64,000 nt of DNA from Agelaius tricolor (GCA_023055355.1 JALJCS010000001.1:78594881-78658880), one strand, 5' to 3'; positions 46,341 to 61,900 are shown, numbered from the stretch's first letter. Numbers and translations: made by a program. The notes: a model not told the origin generated them from the letters alone.

Positions 46341-49300
46341 TACTCTCAAGTATTTGAGAAGACAAATCAGTTTGGTAGTACAATTCTGTCTGAGGTATTT
46401 AGATATCTGGGTGGATGCAAGCAGGCACATAAGGGCTGGATGACTGTTACAGCCATAAAACTTAATTTGATGTTTTTAGTAACTATGATTGTCTGAGAAG
46501 ACCCACAGTATCTCATGTGGCATGATGATCCAGAAGGATACATGATACAGGATATCCTGCAGTTCTTCTGTCATGCTGTCATACTTGTCACACATTTCTG
46601 ATCCTCTATGGCCTCTCAGCTGACATCATAGGCCTAAATTTAGGTTAGGCAGTAGGACTTTACAGCTGGATAAAGACAAGCAGTTGGCCCTAGAATACAG
46701 GTCAGCAATCAACCACCAGCAATGGACCTCAATTTCTTACACACAAGAATTTATGCCCTAAAGTATCTAAGGTACAAAGATACTGGAGTTTTGACAAAGG
46801 ACTTAAAGCAGACTCAGTCTTGGGAAATTATTACAGGGTGTCACAAGGGTCACTGAATATTTACAGGTAGGCAAGGATTTGTGCCCCATATCCAAATGGA
46901 CTGAATTTCCTGTATAGTTCTTATTTCACAAATTTTAGTACACTCTTAGCTCCTACTTTGAGCATAATTAGCAGAGTAATGTTGGATATTATGAATCACA
47001 CATTATGGAGTGCCCCTGGTCTCAGTTCAGTTTCCTACACACAATTTTCTGGAGCTGTTTGACTCCTGCCCAGCACATCTGATATGTACACACAGAGGTG
47101 ATAGACATGACATAAGAAATACAAGGACATTTGACCATCTCTAGGCATACAGAATAGGATAGGACATCTTAAATGACATTTAAGATGCCTCTTACATTCA
47201 TTAGACAAAACCTGATCATTGGTAGTGAGAATCTTACTGAAATGTAAGAGAAAAAAGAAATCATTGTGTAAAGCTTCAACAGAAACTGACCTGTACTACA
47301 ATTTCAGAAAGAAAAATTAAAATAGAAATAGATGAAAATAATGGCCAGCATTGTCCTCAATCTGGGAAATTGAAAGGGGCTTTCTGTACCTGCAATACCT
47401 GAAAATTATTTTTATTACTCTATAACTTTATATAGAGAGGAAAAAAAATTTAAAGTCAAACAAGTTTGGGTCAAATTCAGAATTCCAAGTATGATTAAGA
47501 AAGTGTACTGTATGGTGAATCTAATAACAAGAAATTAGACATTATGAAAAAGAAAACAGGTACAGCACTACAATAACTATTAAAGCCATGGAGAATGGTT
47601 TCTGATGTCCTTTAATAATAACAAAAGTCTAAGTAAAAATTAGAACTTCATGGGGATTCCTCTTCATTCAAATTGATGAATCAAGTGGCAGAATTCTGAG
47701 AATTGTCAGGACATTTTTCTGAAAACACATAAGTTATCATTGCTGATTAAAAAAAAAAAACCCATTGTTTAAAACTAAAACCTGCTTGTTTGTTTGTTCA
47801 GATGCTCCTTAGGTTTTCTAGGGAAAGCACATAGAGACCATGTCTTATGAAAGAAAGTGTACATTATTTTGTTAAAAATCATATATGTACACTCTCAACC
47901 CTGAAATTTATTAATCAAAAATCTGCTTGGAAATACCTCCAATTTTTAGAATATTAGTTGAAATTTAGGTCAGATTCTGTAGTCTGCTTTGTAAAACAGT
48001 CAGGGTAGTTTTAGGCATCCCTTTTATTTTGAATGTCTGCCTACATGCCTGGCAATCTGCTATGCTTGCTGTTATTATACATTTTGGCTAGCATTTCTCG
48101 GACTAGGAATGTGGTAAGTTTCTTAGAATACTCCTAAGGAGTCACCACACTAAAGTTCTCAGTATTTTTCCTCAATGCCTGACATTCTGCAGACCTCACA
48201 CTGCAGCAATGGGGATGAAAAACTCAGAGTTAAAGGGTAGTCACAATTTGAAAATAAATTATCAATTTAATTCTTCAGTAAATAAGAGGAAGCAAGTCTC
48301 TGTGACTATTACCACCTGTAAGTTGAATTATCAGACACATTATTTTTTTAAAGAAAAATAATAAAATAATTAAATTTACCATCTAGAGGTTGCATGGACA
48401 AAGTTTAAGAAAAATTATTTGGCCTACTATGGAAATGGAAGTCAGCATCACAGTAGTCCTTGATAAGGATTTGGAGAAGTAAGACAGAGTGAAGAGCTAG
48501 GCTTAGTCATCATATTGAATTAAACTCCACAACCTAACACTTTCAAGCTATTGATAGAAGGCATGAAATACACAAGAAAAAACAAAATTTAATTTCCCTA
48601 GGTGAAATTTGAATTTAGTCCCTTATTAATATAAATCTAAAAACATAGCTGGGTCATTAAGTGAAAATTCAATTAAAAAATAATTATTCTTGTCTGTAAC
48701 ATAAGAAAGCACATTTCTAAGGCAATTAATTTATTTTCTTAAAGTTACTACAGATAATTACTTTTACCCAACAATATTTAGCAAGTTTCTTTTATATTAT
48801 TTTGGTTTTGTTTATAATTTTTTGTTTGTTTATAATTTTTGGAAGTCTCATATTTTAGTATGTCTAGGTTTGGTCTTGTCTATCCTTTTTCTGGCAATTG
48901 TCTCTCAATTCCCACTAAAGTTCTTGAGGTTTGGCTTTTTGTAAAGTAAGGCACCAGAATTTCAGATTCTTGAAAAAAAAATTATATCATACTTTTTTTT
49001 TTAAAAGCCCATAAAGAAAATGACAGGTTCTTGGAGCAACTTCTTAGAACTGAATTACCCGTTACGGACTTTTAGTTTCTTTGAGATCAGCCCCAAAGTG
49101 TTCCTATGACTTCCACAAGACTCAAACCTTCACACTTTTCACTTCAGCTGCAACCTATGCTTCTCTGAAGCTGTCTTCACTGGGCTAGATGTAAAAGAAA
49201 ATGAACATATAACAAATTAAAACACAAAGCTGGATCAAAACAGTGAAATGTTAATATAGGTCCTGACAGAAAATGAGGTGGAAAGAGAGAGAACTACATC

Positions 49301-52300
49301 TGACAGAGGGCCAGCTCACTGCTTAGTGCTTCCAGGAGCTCCGACACCGAGGTGGTGCTGCAGTCTGGAACAGGACTACAGCCAAGCAGTAAACTTGATT
49401 GAGTTTAGAAGAGTCTCATCATTAAACCAAACTACAAGAGCTGCATCATAAAGACATACATCCCTAAAGGGAAGGAAATAGTGTCATGGAAAAATAAGTG
49501 GTTGATGTGCTTTCAATAAGAAAATAATACCTTGGGGAAATAACCCACAAATGTAACAACATAGTGACCAAATATAATACTGATGCCACCCATGAGATTC
49601 ACAGTAGCTTTGACATCTTTAATTTTGCTTTCATTTGCTTGGGTTTTTTGGCGCACTTCTGAGAACATCTGTATTTGTTTCTATTCCCAATATAAAGCTC
49701 ATCAGAAATCCCACAACAACCTCTGTAGCCATTTTCAATTACAATGAAAACCTGAAGATACTGTAATCTTATATTCTTTGCTCAAGAAATTGGGTGGGAA
49801 ATGCTTTGACTGAAAGAGTAGTTACATATTAGGGTTCACATTACTCTTCAGCTACAATTTGGAGATTTTTCCACTATCAAACATGAAGTGTTACATAACA
49901 TGTGGAAATTTAGGGCTCAAATTATCAGCATTGTTGAGCAGAACACTGATGTTATATTTGAGGAAAAAAAATCAATTTATTAGGTTTCTACCATCAGGTT
50001 TTTCTGTTACACATTAATGCTATCTGTCTTCCTACTTACCTTTAGTCATCAGCACCACAAAATATCATCCAAATCAAATATTCTTACCACAGTTTCATAC
50101 AATTACATACTGAAGCAAATATAAAAATATGTATATTTTGAAATAATCTGTTGATTTTCCCAGTAAGGCTCTCAATGAACTGTAGGAACTGGTACTGACA
50201 GATACATTGAGTAATCTAAAACATGGAACTTTTGGTGTTTGTGTTTTTTCCCTACGTTTAGGCCTTAACAAGCCATGATGACTGTAGAGAACAAGCGTAT
50301 TAAATAACAGTGTCTACACTGAGGAAAGTGTAGCTTTTATTTAAACATGAGAATTTCCATGTTTTATAAACTTACATCAAGATGCACTCATAGGAAAAAA
50401 AACCATCCATTTTAAATATTTTCGAGTGAATAGACACCATTGAGTAGACAAATCTTGGAGGAAAAGGCTTTCAGGTGTTACTGATACTTCAGGCAACTAT
50501 GAATTCCCCCATGCACCTTACATCCTATTACTACAACAGGAAGAAATAATATGGTCAGGAGCAGTCCTCCACCTCCACATCACTGGCAGTGAAGCCAGGA
50601 GCAGCTCATATGAGTGAGAGAGAACTGAACCCATGGTGCACCTTTCCCCACATGAGCTCACCCCATCCATAACAAATGTGAAAAAAACCCAAAGAATTGG
50701 TTTTTTAAAAAATAAACTCACTGTAGCTTTTCCTCTCAGCAGTGGCCCAGAACGTGACCTACATCCCACACATTAAAGGGATTTTGTCCTTTAGAGGTTG
50801 TATGAATGCCTTACTAAGAAAAAGATTTGATTAACTTGTGGTAAAGGACAAGCTCAAACAAAAAAGACAAGGAGGCAAGACTGTGTTCTGCCCTGCAACC
50901 TCAGATAAACTAATTTCCCTCTCAGTTTCTGAAAAATAGAACAGGAGTGATAATCAATAATGTTTCACGACCTTCCAGAGGTACTGTGCGCATCAATGCA
51001 TGGCAATATGATGGGAATCAAGTCTGTGAAGAAACTCCTAATAGCCTTATTTCTGAACTCTGCAGGAGTTTCATGGTCATAACTATCCTGAAAATTTCCA
51101 TATCAAAATTACCATAAAGTTGTTGTGGTTGTTCTTGCTGTAGGCAGAGAAGGAAAAAGAAACTAAGGAAAAAAATCCTTAAAAAACAATTTTCTGAGCC
51201 ACTATCTCCCATTTCTATGCACTTAAGAAAGGCTTCAAAAGCCTTGCAAATTAGGCACTCCACCCTGATGTTTTTGTAACACAAGGCTCAGTGCCTCCTA
51301 GACTTGGGCCTTGCTCCACATGATGAAGTACAGTGCCACAATGCCACAGTGATGCAATTTCACAACTTCTACTGTGTTTTAGGACTTCTTGAACAAGCAG
51401 GATGAAAGAGGAGAGAAAGGGGTCTGAAAGGACAATGGTTGTTCTATGCCCTTTATAATATCCAATAAATACAGACTTATACAGCCAAAAAAAGTCTGAA
51501 ACTACTTGAACTAAAAAGTTTAAGACACTGAAAAGATTCTGGACATTCCCTGATAATAGCTGCACTAGGTATGGCTAAAACAGTCTAAAGGATAAATTAT
51601 ATGAAGTCTGCTGGGTGCTAATAAATTCCTTTCTGTTTTGAGATGTTTTGAATTAATTGTGCCAACAAAAACTATTCTTTGGCATATGACAGGTATCATT
51701 TACCTCATGCAGACCATATCAAAGAGGAAAAGATAGAAAAAGGGGTATACCTGCTGCTCTGTTCATTGTGTCCAGAGACAGGTAGAGTGAGTAAGCACTG
51801 CAGAATTTGGCAGTGTGTTCCTACAATTATAGTTAATGATGACTTTGAATGAAAAATCTATGGTGCAGAGAGTTCATAAACTCAGAGAAGCAGCAATAGT
51901 GCTTTGCATTCCCAGGCAATACAATTTTTAGACTTCCCAATACAGAACATTTCCACACTGACAATCCCAGCTATGTCCCGTAAATCAATACAGATAATGT
52001 AATTCAAATTTTGGCAACTTTCCAGGAAGGCTATGCAGCTCATTGCTGAAGAACATAAAATATTAATTGAATGTGAGACCTTGTATTGTGGAGCTTAATT
52101 CTTTCCACTGCTGCTAGATGTATTCACACATTCCACCTGACCTTTCTCGGCTTTCACAGCACGAGGGACTAGCTTGTATTTGCCACCCGCATTGTCCCTT
52201 TTATCCATCCCACCAGACATTTAGGTAGCTGAAAATTAGAGCAACATGAAGCTCCAGGAGATGAATTCACAAGCAATGATATGAAATTTTCTTTCAATCT

Positions 52301-54344
52301 GGAGGCCCATGCAGCTGTGACACTTGGATTTCAAATAAAGCCTCATGAAAATGCCCTCGCAGGGGGTGGTCCAGGGAAGAGGCAAAGGATAAGGCTGGTA
52401 TCAGGCAATCCTTTCTTTCTTCCCTCTACAAGTGGTCTTCTGAGAGAACAATATTTCTGGGGAAAGAAGAGGGGCTTCTCAATTAGGACACAAGTGTACA
52501 AGGTAGCTGGATTTGCTGAGCCACCTGCATTAGCAGAAGAAACTTGGTTCAAGGTTTTGAGATGTAGATTTCCAGATCATCCAAATATTCTTATAATTCA
52601 TGAAGTGGAAGGTGACAGATACTTTTGAGTAAGTCCTGATTGCTAAGGTTTGCTTTTATGCATGTGCCCTTCTCAAGTAAAATTTCTTATACTGTCTGAT
52701 TGCATTCTATATTCACAGCATGCAGAACACAAGTGGATTGCTTTAATTTGAATCCTTTGTCATCCTAATAATACTTAGAAAAATTACAGCTCCAGATTTC
52801 TGATTGTCAAGGCCCAAAGCAATCCAAAATATGAACCTTGTCACTCAAACAAAATAATCTATTTACAGCCTCTTTTGAGGCCTTTGCATAGAGAGGTAGG
52901 TTTATAATTAAAGTAAAGCAAGTTTCTATTGTGTTTTTTTACAAATATATCACTGTTCTGTTAATGACATAGTGACTTTATGTCACTTTATTTTGTGACT
53001 CCAAAAGTGAAAACAAATGCATCAAATGCAAACAGAGTGTATGAATTCTCACAACCTTATCCCACCAAAGAGAATTCTCCTTACAAGACAGGCAAAAGCA
53101 ATGATTTTTTTTACACTCCTGCCCCAGAGGACTTTTTCATTCAATACATATTTACTTAGAGATAAAGTTCAATAGTAATAGTTATTTTACAAATAGTGTC
53201 CTACAGTTTATGATTATTAAAGTCAACTAGTCAGCAGAGGGCACTGAAGGGAACATTATAATAGATTTTATTGATATAATCACTGCTGCCACCAACTCCT
53301 GATGGCTTGAGGCTCAGTATAAATGAAAGTCCGCAGCCCCTTGTATTTTATTAATATTGTTGTTTTTCTAATAAGAAAGCCATTTACCTGCTGTGTGTGA
53401 TGAGGTTACTTGACAGATGTTATTCTTTATTTTCCTTTCCCTCTGTGCTTTGGGTTTTGTAGAAATATGAGTGAATAATTTTTTAAAAACTTTTTTGCAA
53501 CCTTTTCTTTCAGGTATCTGAGAAATTTATATGCAACATGCTCATCACTGTTTCTATCTGAATAATTGCTACTGCTCTTCCCTACCTATTTAGTGACCTA
53601 TATTACCTTTAAAATGTTGGAATACTTCATTAGTGACCTATAATTCTTCAATCATTGTTGAAACCAGACAATGAATAACAGCTCTTTTCCTTAGGGAAAT
53701 TGTTGTATTGGTTCAGACCAATGGTATGAAAGTGATTTCATATTTTATTTTGATCTCTTACAGTTTTACACTGGCATTCCATTTAAAGAAAAAGATCTGA
53801 TATTCCAATATTTATGATGTTTTTCACTGTAACAATTCTTAGTAATTCAAATGAATATTCATAATCATTTGTTATTTTTTGGGAACCTAAATTACTTCCT
53901 GTAGTAATGAGCCTCACCATCTAGAGAGGCAATTAATTTCACTTCCCATCAATCCTGGTAACTGCATTTAAAGACTTGTGAGGATACTTCCTGTGACATT
54001 ATATGTAATATGTATAGTTACATGTATCATGCTAAACCTATTGGGAATGTAATAACTCATCTTGAGTGATCCTGTGATTGTCATTATTTAACAGCACAAT
54101 TGCATATGAATATTTCTGCAGCATGGATTTTATCTCATCTGCTAGTACCAGAAAAAAACATTTACAAAAACCAAATTTTTGGGGGTTTTTGTCAGGAGTA
54201 CACTTCCCACAACAGAAAAGGTAGCACAATTTTATAGATCTTTAACTCTCCATGGAAGTAGGTATCACATACTGATTTGTATTGCATGTACACATTCATG
54301 TATTACACATACATGTACAGATACATTTATGTATCCCACATTAC
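46341..54344. other. Non-coding, nothing assigned
   Basis: Eight kilobases of AT-rich DNA. A short 11-bp inverted repeat with a one-base spacer lies at 47165-47187, and a duplicated TTTGTTTGTTTATAATTTTT-type stretch near 48805-48840. A 115-codon plus-strand frame at 52281-52628 has no recognisable domain. Confidence 0.5.
47165..47187. repeat. 11-bp inverted repeat
   Basis: CATCTTAAATG and CATTTAAGATG are separated by one A. Short AT-rich palindrome, no assigned role. Confidence 0.8.
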
Positions 54345-54700
54345 CCTGCAGTGACACAGGCTGGGCACTCTCCAGTGGGAGCACAGCTCTGCCAAAAAAG
54401 GCCCTGGAATCCTCTGGGCACAAGCTGGAGCAGAAAAAACCCAGGCAGCATGATGGTCTAACTGCAACCATGAGCCCAGCCAGGAGATGAAGCGAGGGAA
54501 CCATCCCCTGCTCTGCTCAGCACTCATTAAACCACACCTGGAACAATGTCCCAGGTTTTGGTCCCTTGAATGGTAGAAAGATGTTGATAAACTTAAAAGA
54601 TGCTAATGAGTCTGAAGCACATGATTTATGAGCAGAGCTCAAAGCAGCAGAAGTGGAAGAGGGAGCGAAAAAGTGCACACACAGAGTGAGCTGAATAAAA
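54345..54700 (+). mobile_element. CR1 LINE fragment (strongly decayed)
   Basis: Plus-strand similarity to CR1 ORF2 near its 3' half: a CACACCTGGAACAATGTCCC segment (54532-54551) corresponds to the region coding for the RT C-terminal part, followed by an AGATG...GAGCAGAGCTC series. Edges and frame cannot be fixed. The call is weaker than the others. Confidence 0.55.
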
Positions 54701-57700
54701 CCCCCAAGGCCATGAAAATGTTGAAATCCCCTGGAAAGTAAAACTGCTGAGTTTTCCACAGTTCTAATACCATTCTACTCTGACTTTGAGGCATTTGCAG
54801 AAGTCTAAAATCAGTTTTCTATAATCTGTGCCCTACCAGTTATTTTTGAATTATTATTTAATATTTTAATGCTAAATCAACACACTCTTGAGAATCCAAG
54901 AAATGTTTCTGTAAATAAACATGTAATTTTGAAAGTGACAAAAGTTTGATGAGTGGAAAAGGATTTTTTCAAAACTCTTACAATATTATTTCAAATGCTA
55001 TCCCTCATTTATCCACCAAAGGTTGTCACTGTATGCTTCAATATATCTTCAGTAAACAAAACACATAATCGGATTTACCATTGTCTGCAGTTGTCTTCTG
55101 TAAAGACCCATATATTTTCATTGCTTGATTATTGGTCAGAGTAAGAATATTTAGTTAATTCACTTAAAGAATAATTCTAATATTACACAGGGGCTATGGC
55201 TATATATTGATACAGATTTGAATCCAGGACTAAAACCACCAGTATTCATTTTATCTGTGTGAGGTAGTGTGTAGGTTTCACAGTCCAGAGCCATACCTAC
55301 GTGTCAGGAGTTTTGCTAACACTCCAAGATGTGTCAAAGCCCTGGGAAATTTCTTTTCTCTCAAAATAATACAAAGGGAAGTTTGTAAGAGAAACAAAGT
55401 CACTCTCTGAAAAAAATTAACCAATATGCACCTGCATATTGGATTTTCTCCTATTATCACTATATCCACACCATCCCCTATGGAGACAGCAGCATATTTT
55501 GCTACATGCCAGAATAGCTGGCCAGAGATTTGTGAATGGAATATGTAGAAAATACTGAAAATCAGAAATCAAATGATCTTGAAAGAAGAGATTGGATATG
55601 AGCATAACTTTGGAAATGGTAAGTGGAACATTTTTCCTTTTTTATTATTAGTGTTGTGCTTTTAGATTCATATTGGAGATAAACATCCAAATATTGTTTT
55701 GTTTTTTCACACTTCAGAATGCAATCAGAGTTGTACTATGTATGATTTTTCCAGTCTGTATTCTTAGTTATAAGTGGTATGCAGTTTTCCAAATTGAGTC
55801 TCTGCTTTACAAATATAATTTAAATGTCTTCTGCAAATGTGTTAGAAAAGTTAATTTGCATAATAATTTTGGTAAACAGAAAACACTTTCAAATAAAGCA
55901 TCATTTACAATATTAAGTAAAAGAGATGCTGGCATTAAAATTTCCAAGTGCAATTAGTTTTGAAACCCATTGACTTCCCAAGCACAGTGGGGTTTTAAAG
56001 AGTGCAATTAAACCTCATTATGTATAACAAATAATGCCATTATTAACAATATTTTTCAAAGAAAAAAGAGGTTATGTGGTTGAATTAAAATCTAAAATGC
56101 TCCAGATATAATAAAAATTACTGCCAAGCTCTGCACACAAGATTAGTTATGTCTGAAAAGGCATGAAGGTGCCAAGTAGAGGACTGAGGGTGAGGAGTCA
56201 CCTGCCCTGCCTGTCACACAAGGCACAGGTACTGCCAAGCTCTGAGCCTCTGTGGTTGCCACAGCTCAGCTAAACAAGCTCTGCAGAGGAAGTTTAGCTC
56301 TGTGGTCTGGTGACTAATATTTGGCTATGGTGAAGACCACAACCTAATGAATATTATATAAATTATATACAGAAATAAATGCCTGTTGCATACACTGAAC
56401 TGCAGTACCAGAAATTTTGACTTCTTGTGTCTTCTTGGTGCACAAGAGTTATGCAAAACAATCCAGCTAAGGACTGTTTTGGCTTCTGCACAGGAGCCAG
56501 TAAGCCTGGTTTAGCCATCATGCTTCATGGATACTGTGAGTCTCTATCTGGTTCCAATGCAAAAGGTTCATTTGGATGGAAATCATCCTGGTATAAACTG
56601 AACATCAGAGTTCCATGTGTGCACATGGCTGGAAGTGCCCAGCTCTGCTATGAGAAGCTGTGTAAGTAGGGAAGAGGAAAAAGGGTCTGTACTCTTCTGC
56701 CCTACAGTTTGTGTCTGTGTGTGTATGTGTGATTTATAATTGCAAAGTTTGTAAGCACCTAATATTGGAGTTTATCTTTTGTATTATTGCTATTGATTGT
56801 GAATGTATGACCTTACTCCTGCTTGCTAAGTGTCTGTCGTTAATAGATCAATAAATCATTTTGATGCTAATTTGATTTAAAACAGAAAACTTGGTAAGTT
56901 TTTCCCCATGGCAAACTGGAACCTGGATGTCCCATTTCCAAAATGGTGAAATAACTAACAAGACTTGTGGACAAGACTTGTTATGCTTGGTTGTTCCTGT
57001 AGATTTTTAAACTGGCATATTGCATGTATTACTACTGCACATTGACTACAATGCTCATTTTCAATATAGTTTTCAAAAGGACGAACTTCAGAACCATTTA
57101 AGTCTATAATGTTCAGGGGTTCTCTCCTGAATACTAAAATGCCTAAATAAGTTACTGAATAAACAATCCTATGTTTAGTTTTCTAGTTTCATAAACAGTT
57201 TAGTGAGGTGGCTTTCCAGAGGTAATTTCCTCTTTAGTTTAATTCAAGACAGATGTGCTTTTCTGGTCCTCTTTACTGGAGAGAACTAGACTGTTCAGTT
57301 TCTCCACAGTAGAGAAGGTCACTAAGTCTCCATGGAACTGATTAAATATGCCTTAGAATAAGCCATTCTTTTGTCCCATCACAGAGAGCCTGGAACCCAA
57401 ACTCAGTGTCAAAATTGCCAACAGCTGAAAAATATGTACACAGGTCAACATGAAAGAATAAATTAATAAAATTGAAGAATATAATTTGCAATGTACATAG
57501 TAGATTTCTCAGTTTTCCCTGATGCCAAGATATTCTATCCCTGCTATACATTTCTGGCATTTTAATGCCATTAAGCAGAGAATTTTCTGTACCTGTATTT
57601 GCTTCTTTTGATCAGATCATGAGAGCCAAGATATATTTCAGGAGAGGACAAAAGAAATTGCACTCTTTTTCAGCAGTTGGAGTGATACAGTTTATTCTAG

Positions 57701-58345
57701 AGCTCTTCAGGAAGGGGAAGATCTCCCCCTTTATGAGTGTACTGAAACAAACTTGGTATGGCAAGTCTCACTCTCACCAGGACAGGTATTAATATGTCTC
57801 AAGGACACAACAGTTTCTGGTGCATGTGATTATTGCATATATTTAGGTCCACTCTCTCTGCTCTCCTGACAAACACATAGAACTTCCTTAGGATCTCCAT
57901 GAGGCTTTAGTATGTGGACATTTGGATTTGCATTTACACTTCACTTACTTATCAATTGCCTGGTGACATTATCTTAAATGAGTTTAGGGGTTGCTTACCC
58001 ATGTTTGCAAACATTGCTATTATGCAAGAGCATGCATTCATAAAGCAGATATTTAATTACATTTTAAAGAATATATTCTAGGAGTCACAGGAGCATCCAT
58101 TGTGCTAATAGACTGTTTAAAACAAACAAGACATTCATAGTTGTTGGAAGATAAAGCCCAACATTTTTAAAAGGATTTTTAGGGTTGGTGTGCAATATAC
58201 TCCTAAGGGGTCTTTGCACCATGAGACAGTAACTACAACCCAGCTTGAAGTGGCAATACTTAACAAAAACAGAGGGTGAAGATTAAAGTGTATCTGGTAT
58301 TATAAACAAAAATCTGCCAGTTTTTTTTGGGAAAAAAAAAAGAGT
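54701..58345. other. Non-coding, nothing assigned
   Basis: AT-rich DNA; a TG-rich microsatellite-like stretch lies near 56711-56730. No gene recognised. Confidence 0.5.
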
Positions 58346-58957
58346 TGCCAACCAGTCAAGCCAGTTGTTGCTGCTAATGTTCTACCTGTTAGTTATTATA
58401 ATCACGAGTTGTTGTAGCTAATGGCTCCTTTTGTATCAGTAAAGGCCCTCCCTAGGGCTAAGTTAATGGATCTTCTCCCCAGACAGTGAGGGGAGGGGAC
58501 GTGGGAGGGGGGCATCAGAAGATGCAAAATAACTTCAGGACCAGCATGCCATGGGAAGTATCAAACTTACTGAAAAGACCCCAAAAACAATGAGCCAGTA
58601 CAGAATTAAGAAATTAGAGTGATATCTGGACCTGAAGAAGAGAGCGCTGAGCCTGCAGAGATGCTGAAAACTTTTGCTGCCCCTCACCCTGAGCAAAGAC
58701 CTCATCTGAAACCAAGACCATGAGCTGGGAGGAACTGTAGAGTTGCAAAATTGGGGTAATGCCCATAATTGTCTCAAGGGTAGGACTCCCAACATTGCTC
58801 CTAATGGACAAAGATGCACATTTCTTTTACTCTAAGTCTCCATGTGAGAGACAAGGGAGACTGCAGACCCATTGGGCTTCTCAAGTTTAAGGTGATCACT
58901 TTTGACAAAGACATTAAAAAGAGAAAAAGTCTCCTGCCCTGTTTATTTACCCTGGCA
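58346..58957 (+). mobile_element. Probable solo LTR, ERVL-like (about 612 bp)
   Basis: Ends form an inverted pair, TGCCA at 58346 and TGGCA at 58957. The body resembles a passerine LTR family, with ATGGACAAAGATGCACA (58803-58819), GGGCTTCTCAAGTTTAAG (58875-58892), ATCACTTTTGACAAAGACAT (58895-58914) and a TCTCCTGCCCTGTTTATTTA end (58930-58949). A target duplication was not found. Family assignment is from recalled similarity. Confidence 0.65.
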
Positions 58958-61900
58958 CAGACACCCCAATTTCATGATGACAACTCTACCTACCTTTTGA
59001 ACTGTTTATCAGAAGAGTGAATTCCTATTCCCTTCTGTAATGGGTTTGTCTGAGCATGTTGAAGCAAAATACGTCCCTTGGCTGCGTTACATTCTTGAAG
59101 AGGAGCTTTTTGGAGCTCCCATAGTCAAAGAGTTAATAAAAACACAAAATTGAACATATTAACGTTCAAAGCATTTGGTACTATTTAGTGATGGAGTGCC
59201 TAAGCTGTGAAAATACTAATTTCAGTTACTTAAGGCACTAAAATGGGCACTTAACAGATGTACCTGATAGATTTTCTGAGACCATCAAATTGAGAATTTA
59301 GACAATAATTCTCATCACAACTTCATTCCTTGTTTCAAAGACAATTTCTTTCTATAATTTACCCTTCTTTCCAGAAGTGACAAAAAAACAGACATGGTTT
59401 CTTTGCTAGCAGTATAGTTTTTAGAAAACTAACTGGCCTGAGTCATGCATTGTATTATAGCCATCTTTACTCCAAGCCCTGAGTACTGGTTCACATACTT
59501 GTGAACAGTGTAACAATGAGAGGTGTTTTAAAGTCATGTTAAAAGAGACATCACCAAGACTGGCTACCTTAAGTGGAAATTGTAAAACCCATCTGTCCTT
59601 TACTTGAACTTTTGAATGGGTCTAAATGCCTGCAAACTGTTCTTTTTAGAAGCAGTAGAAAGAATGGCAAGTGTGCTCTAAAGAGAAGGAGAAAAGACTT
59701 GGGATGTGTTCAGCCAACATACTGCTGCTCTCTCAGCAGCAGAATAACCTGTTTGGAAAGAAGAAATGTCTCCTGGTCACTCTGAACTCAGGGCAACACT
59801 TTTAAAGTAAATGTTTCTTAGGTTTCAAAGCAGTACTTTTGCAAATCACTGCCAATCGACAATATGGTAATTTTAAATTTCTCATTCCCCTAATGAAAGG
59901 TAGTCCTAGAATTTACTTCATTATGCCTTTGATGAAGGCACTTTCATAAAGCATGCTGTAAGATAATTACAATTGAACAAAGTGTTCCCCAGGTAAACAG
60001 TCTATAATTAGTGTAAATTATCCCATGCATCTATTTTATTTTAGGATTGGTTGGTCTGGCTCCTCAACACGTAAAGGCATTCTGAATAATTACCAATGCA
60101 ATCTGCACGATGCACTATAATTTTCTACTAGGTACAGGGTGTTTATTTATACTGATAATGTCTGATCTTTTAAGGAAATTCTGTCATGGCATCATAATCA
60201 GTCTTGGTATTGACAGAAAAGAGTTCTGCTCTGCAATATTTAGGAGATAAAAGAAAGCTAAATTAACCCTATAATATACTACCTTTATAGTCTGATTAAA
60301 ATCAAATAATCTGAACATATCAGCTCAATCAATGACATATTTCTACATATTACACCACATCATAAATGGTAAAGTATGTTTACTTGTGAAAAACTCAAAT
60401 GATGAAGTCCAAAACATTTAGTACTCATTATATCCAGATGATATATCCAGAATACTCCATATTCCAGATACAGAAAAGTAGAATTAATTGAATAAACTTA
60501 AACAGACTTATTTAACTACTTTGTTTTATATAAACATTTTGATATTGTACATTTATTTTCACAGACAGGTGGATAAATTCTCCAACTCTAACAACTGTGA
60601 TTTCACTGACTTGCAGGGAATGTGAAGTGCACCACTTAAACGTTTCTGAAATATTTTTTATTATTATTTTCTATTTGTAAAAAACGTGGGTTAAAATTCC
60701 AAAACTGTTATTTGCAAACTGTAGCATTTCCTTTCCAATGGATTGAAGACTGCAAAATTTAATCCCATTGTTCTGAATGTAATCTACCATTGGAGTATAA
60801 AGCAGTTTATGGTCATTACACTAGGTTAAGAGTGTAAATTTGATACATAAAGCAAGTTTAAGGAAATAAATACATTCTAAAAAAAGTATATGTAACAATC
60901 CAATTTATGGGACATCCTCCGTGAAACCTTAGGTATAAAACCAGCCCTGCATAAGTTACCTTGTTTGATAAATTTTTCTTTAAGCATGTCTTCCTTTGAA
61001 AAAAATGCAATGCCACATTTATAGCTCTACTTCCATTTCTACTTGTATTTAACATTCTCCAAATTTGTTTTTTAAAAAATTAAAGTTATCTGACTTCATT
61101 TTCCTTTCCGGCAACATTTGGTGTCTCAATACAAGGATGTGTAATATACTCATAGCAAAAACGTGAGTATATTAAACAATTCATGCCATGTAAATGTGTT
61201 TTGTACACTGATAAAATCTGCTTTTTTTTTCAGTTTAGAATATCTTTGAAGTGGCTCTGGTTGCCACTAGTCACCTCCTATGCTTCGGTTCATGTCACAC
61301 AGTGACTCTTGAGTGCCACAATGTGGATGAAATCACAAGGAACTGAACCCATGGTATTTGGCCCTCAGGAATGGCCTAGAATTAGTCTGAATCCAACACC
61401 TTCTAAAATATGTGCAGAGAAGTCACTGAGATCACAGCAGCAACTCATCATTCTATAAATACACTCCTATTTGTCTACATCATTTGCAAATTAATATCTA
61501 GTGGAGCCCTGTTGAATGATTAGTACTTTTAACTGTAACTTAAATATAAATAGGTAACTGCTGAGTTAATTAAGTTATATACACACAGGGGAGTGCCTGA
61601 CCACAACAAGCAACAGCATGAGTTCCTACAAATACCTTGGCTGTAACTCAAAAACACTTGAAGTATAAATAAGTATAAATGCTTGAACGATTTGCTATTG
61701 CACTGCTGTAGCATGAAGGTATTTCTTAGGTTCAGCTGCAAAGCTTCTACATAGCAGCATTATCACCTTGTTCCTCAGGAAGCCTTCCCACAGCTTTCTC
61801 ACAGTCCCAACTCTGCTGAATCTGCTGGATGTGATCATCTTGAGGACCACCTCAGATGAAGGCTGAGATGGCAGCACCTGCACAAACCATGGCGTGTGAG

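Noticed and set aside
52281..52628. 115-codon plus-strand frame
   Set aside because: No recognisable domain, no splice or promoter context, and a competing frame on the other strand.
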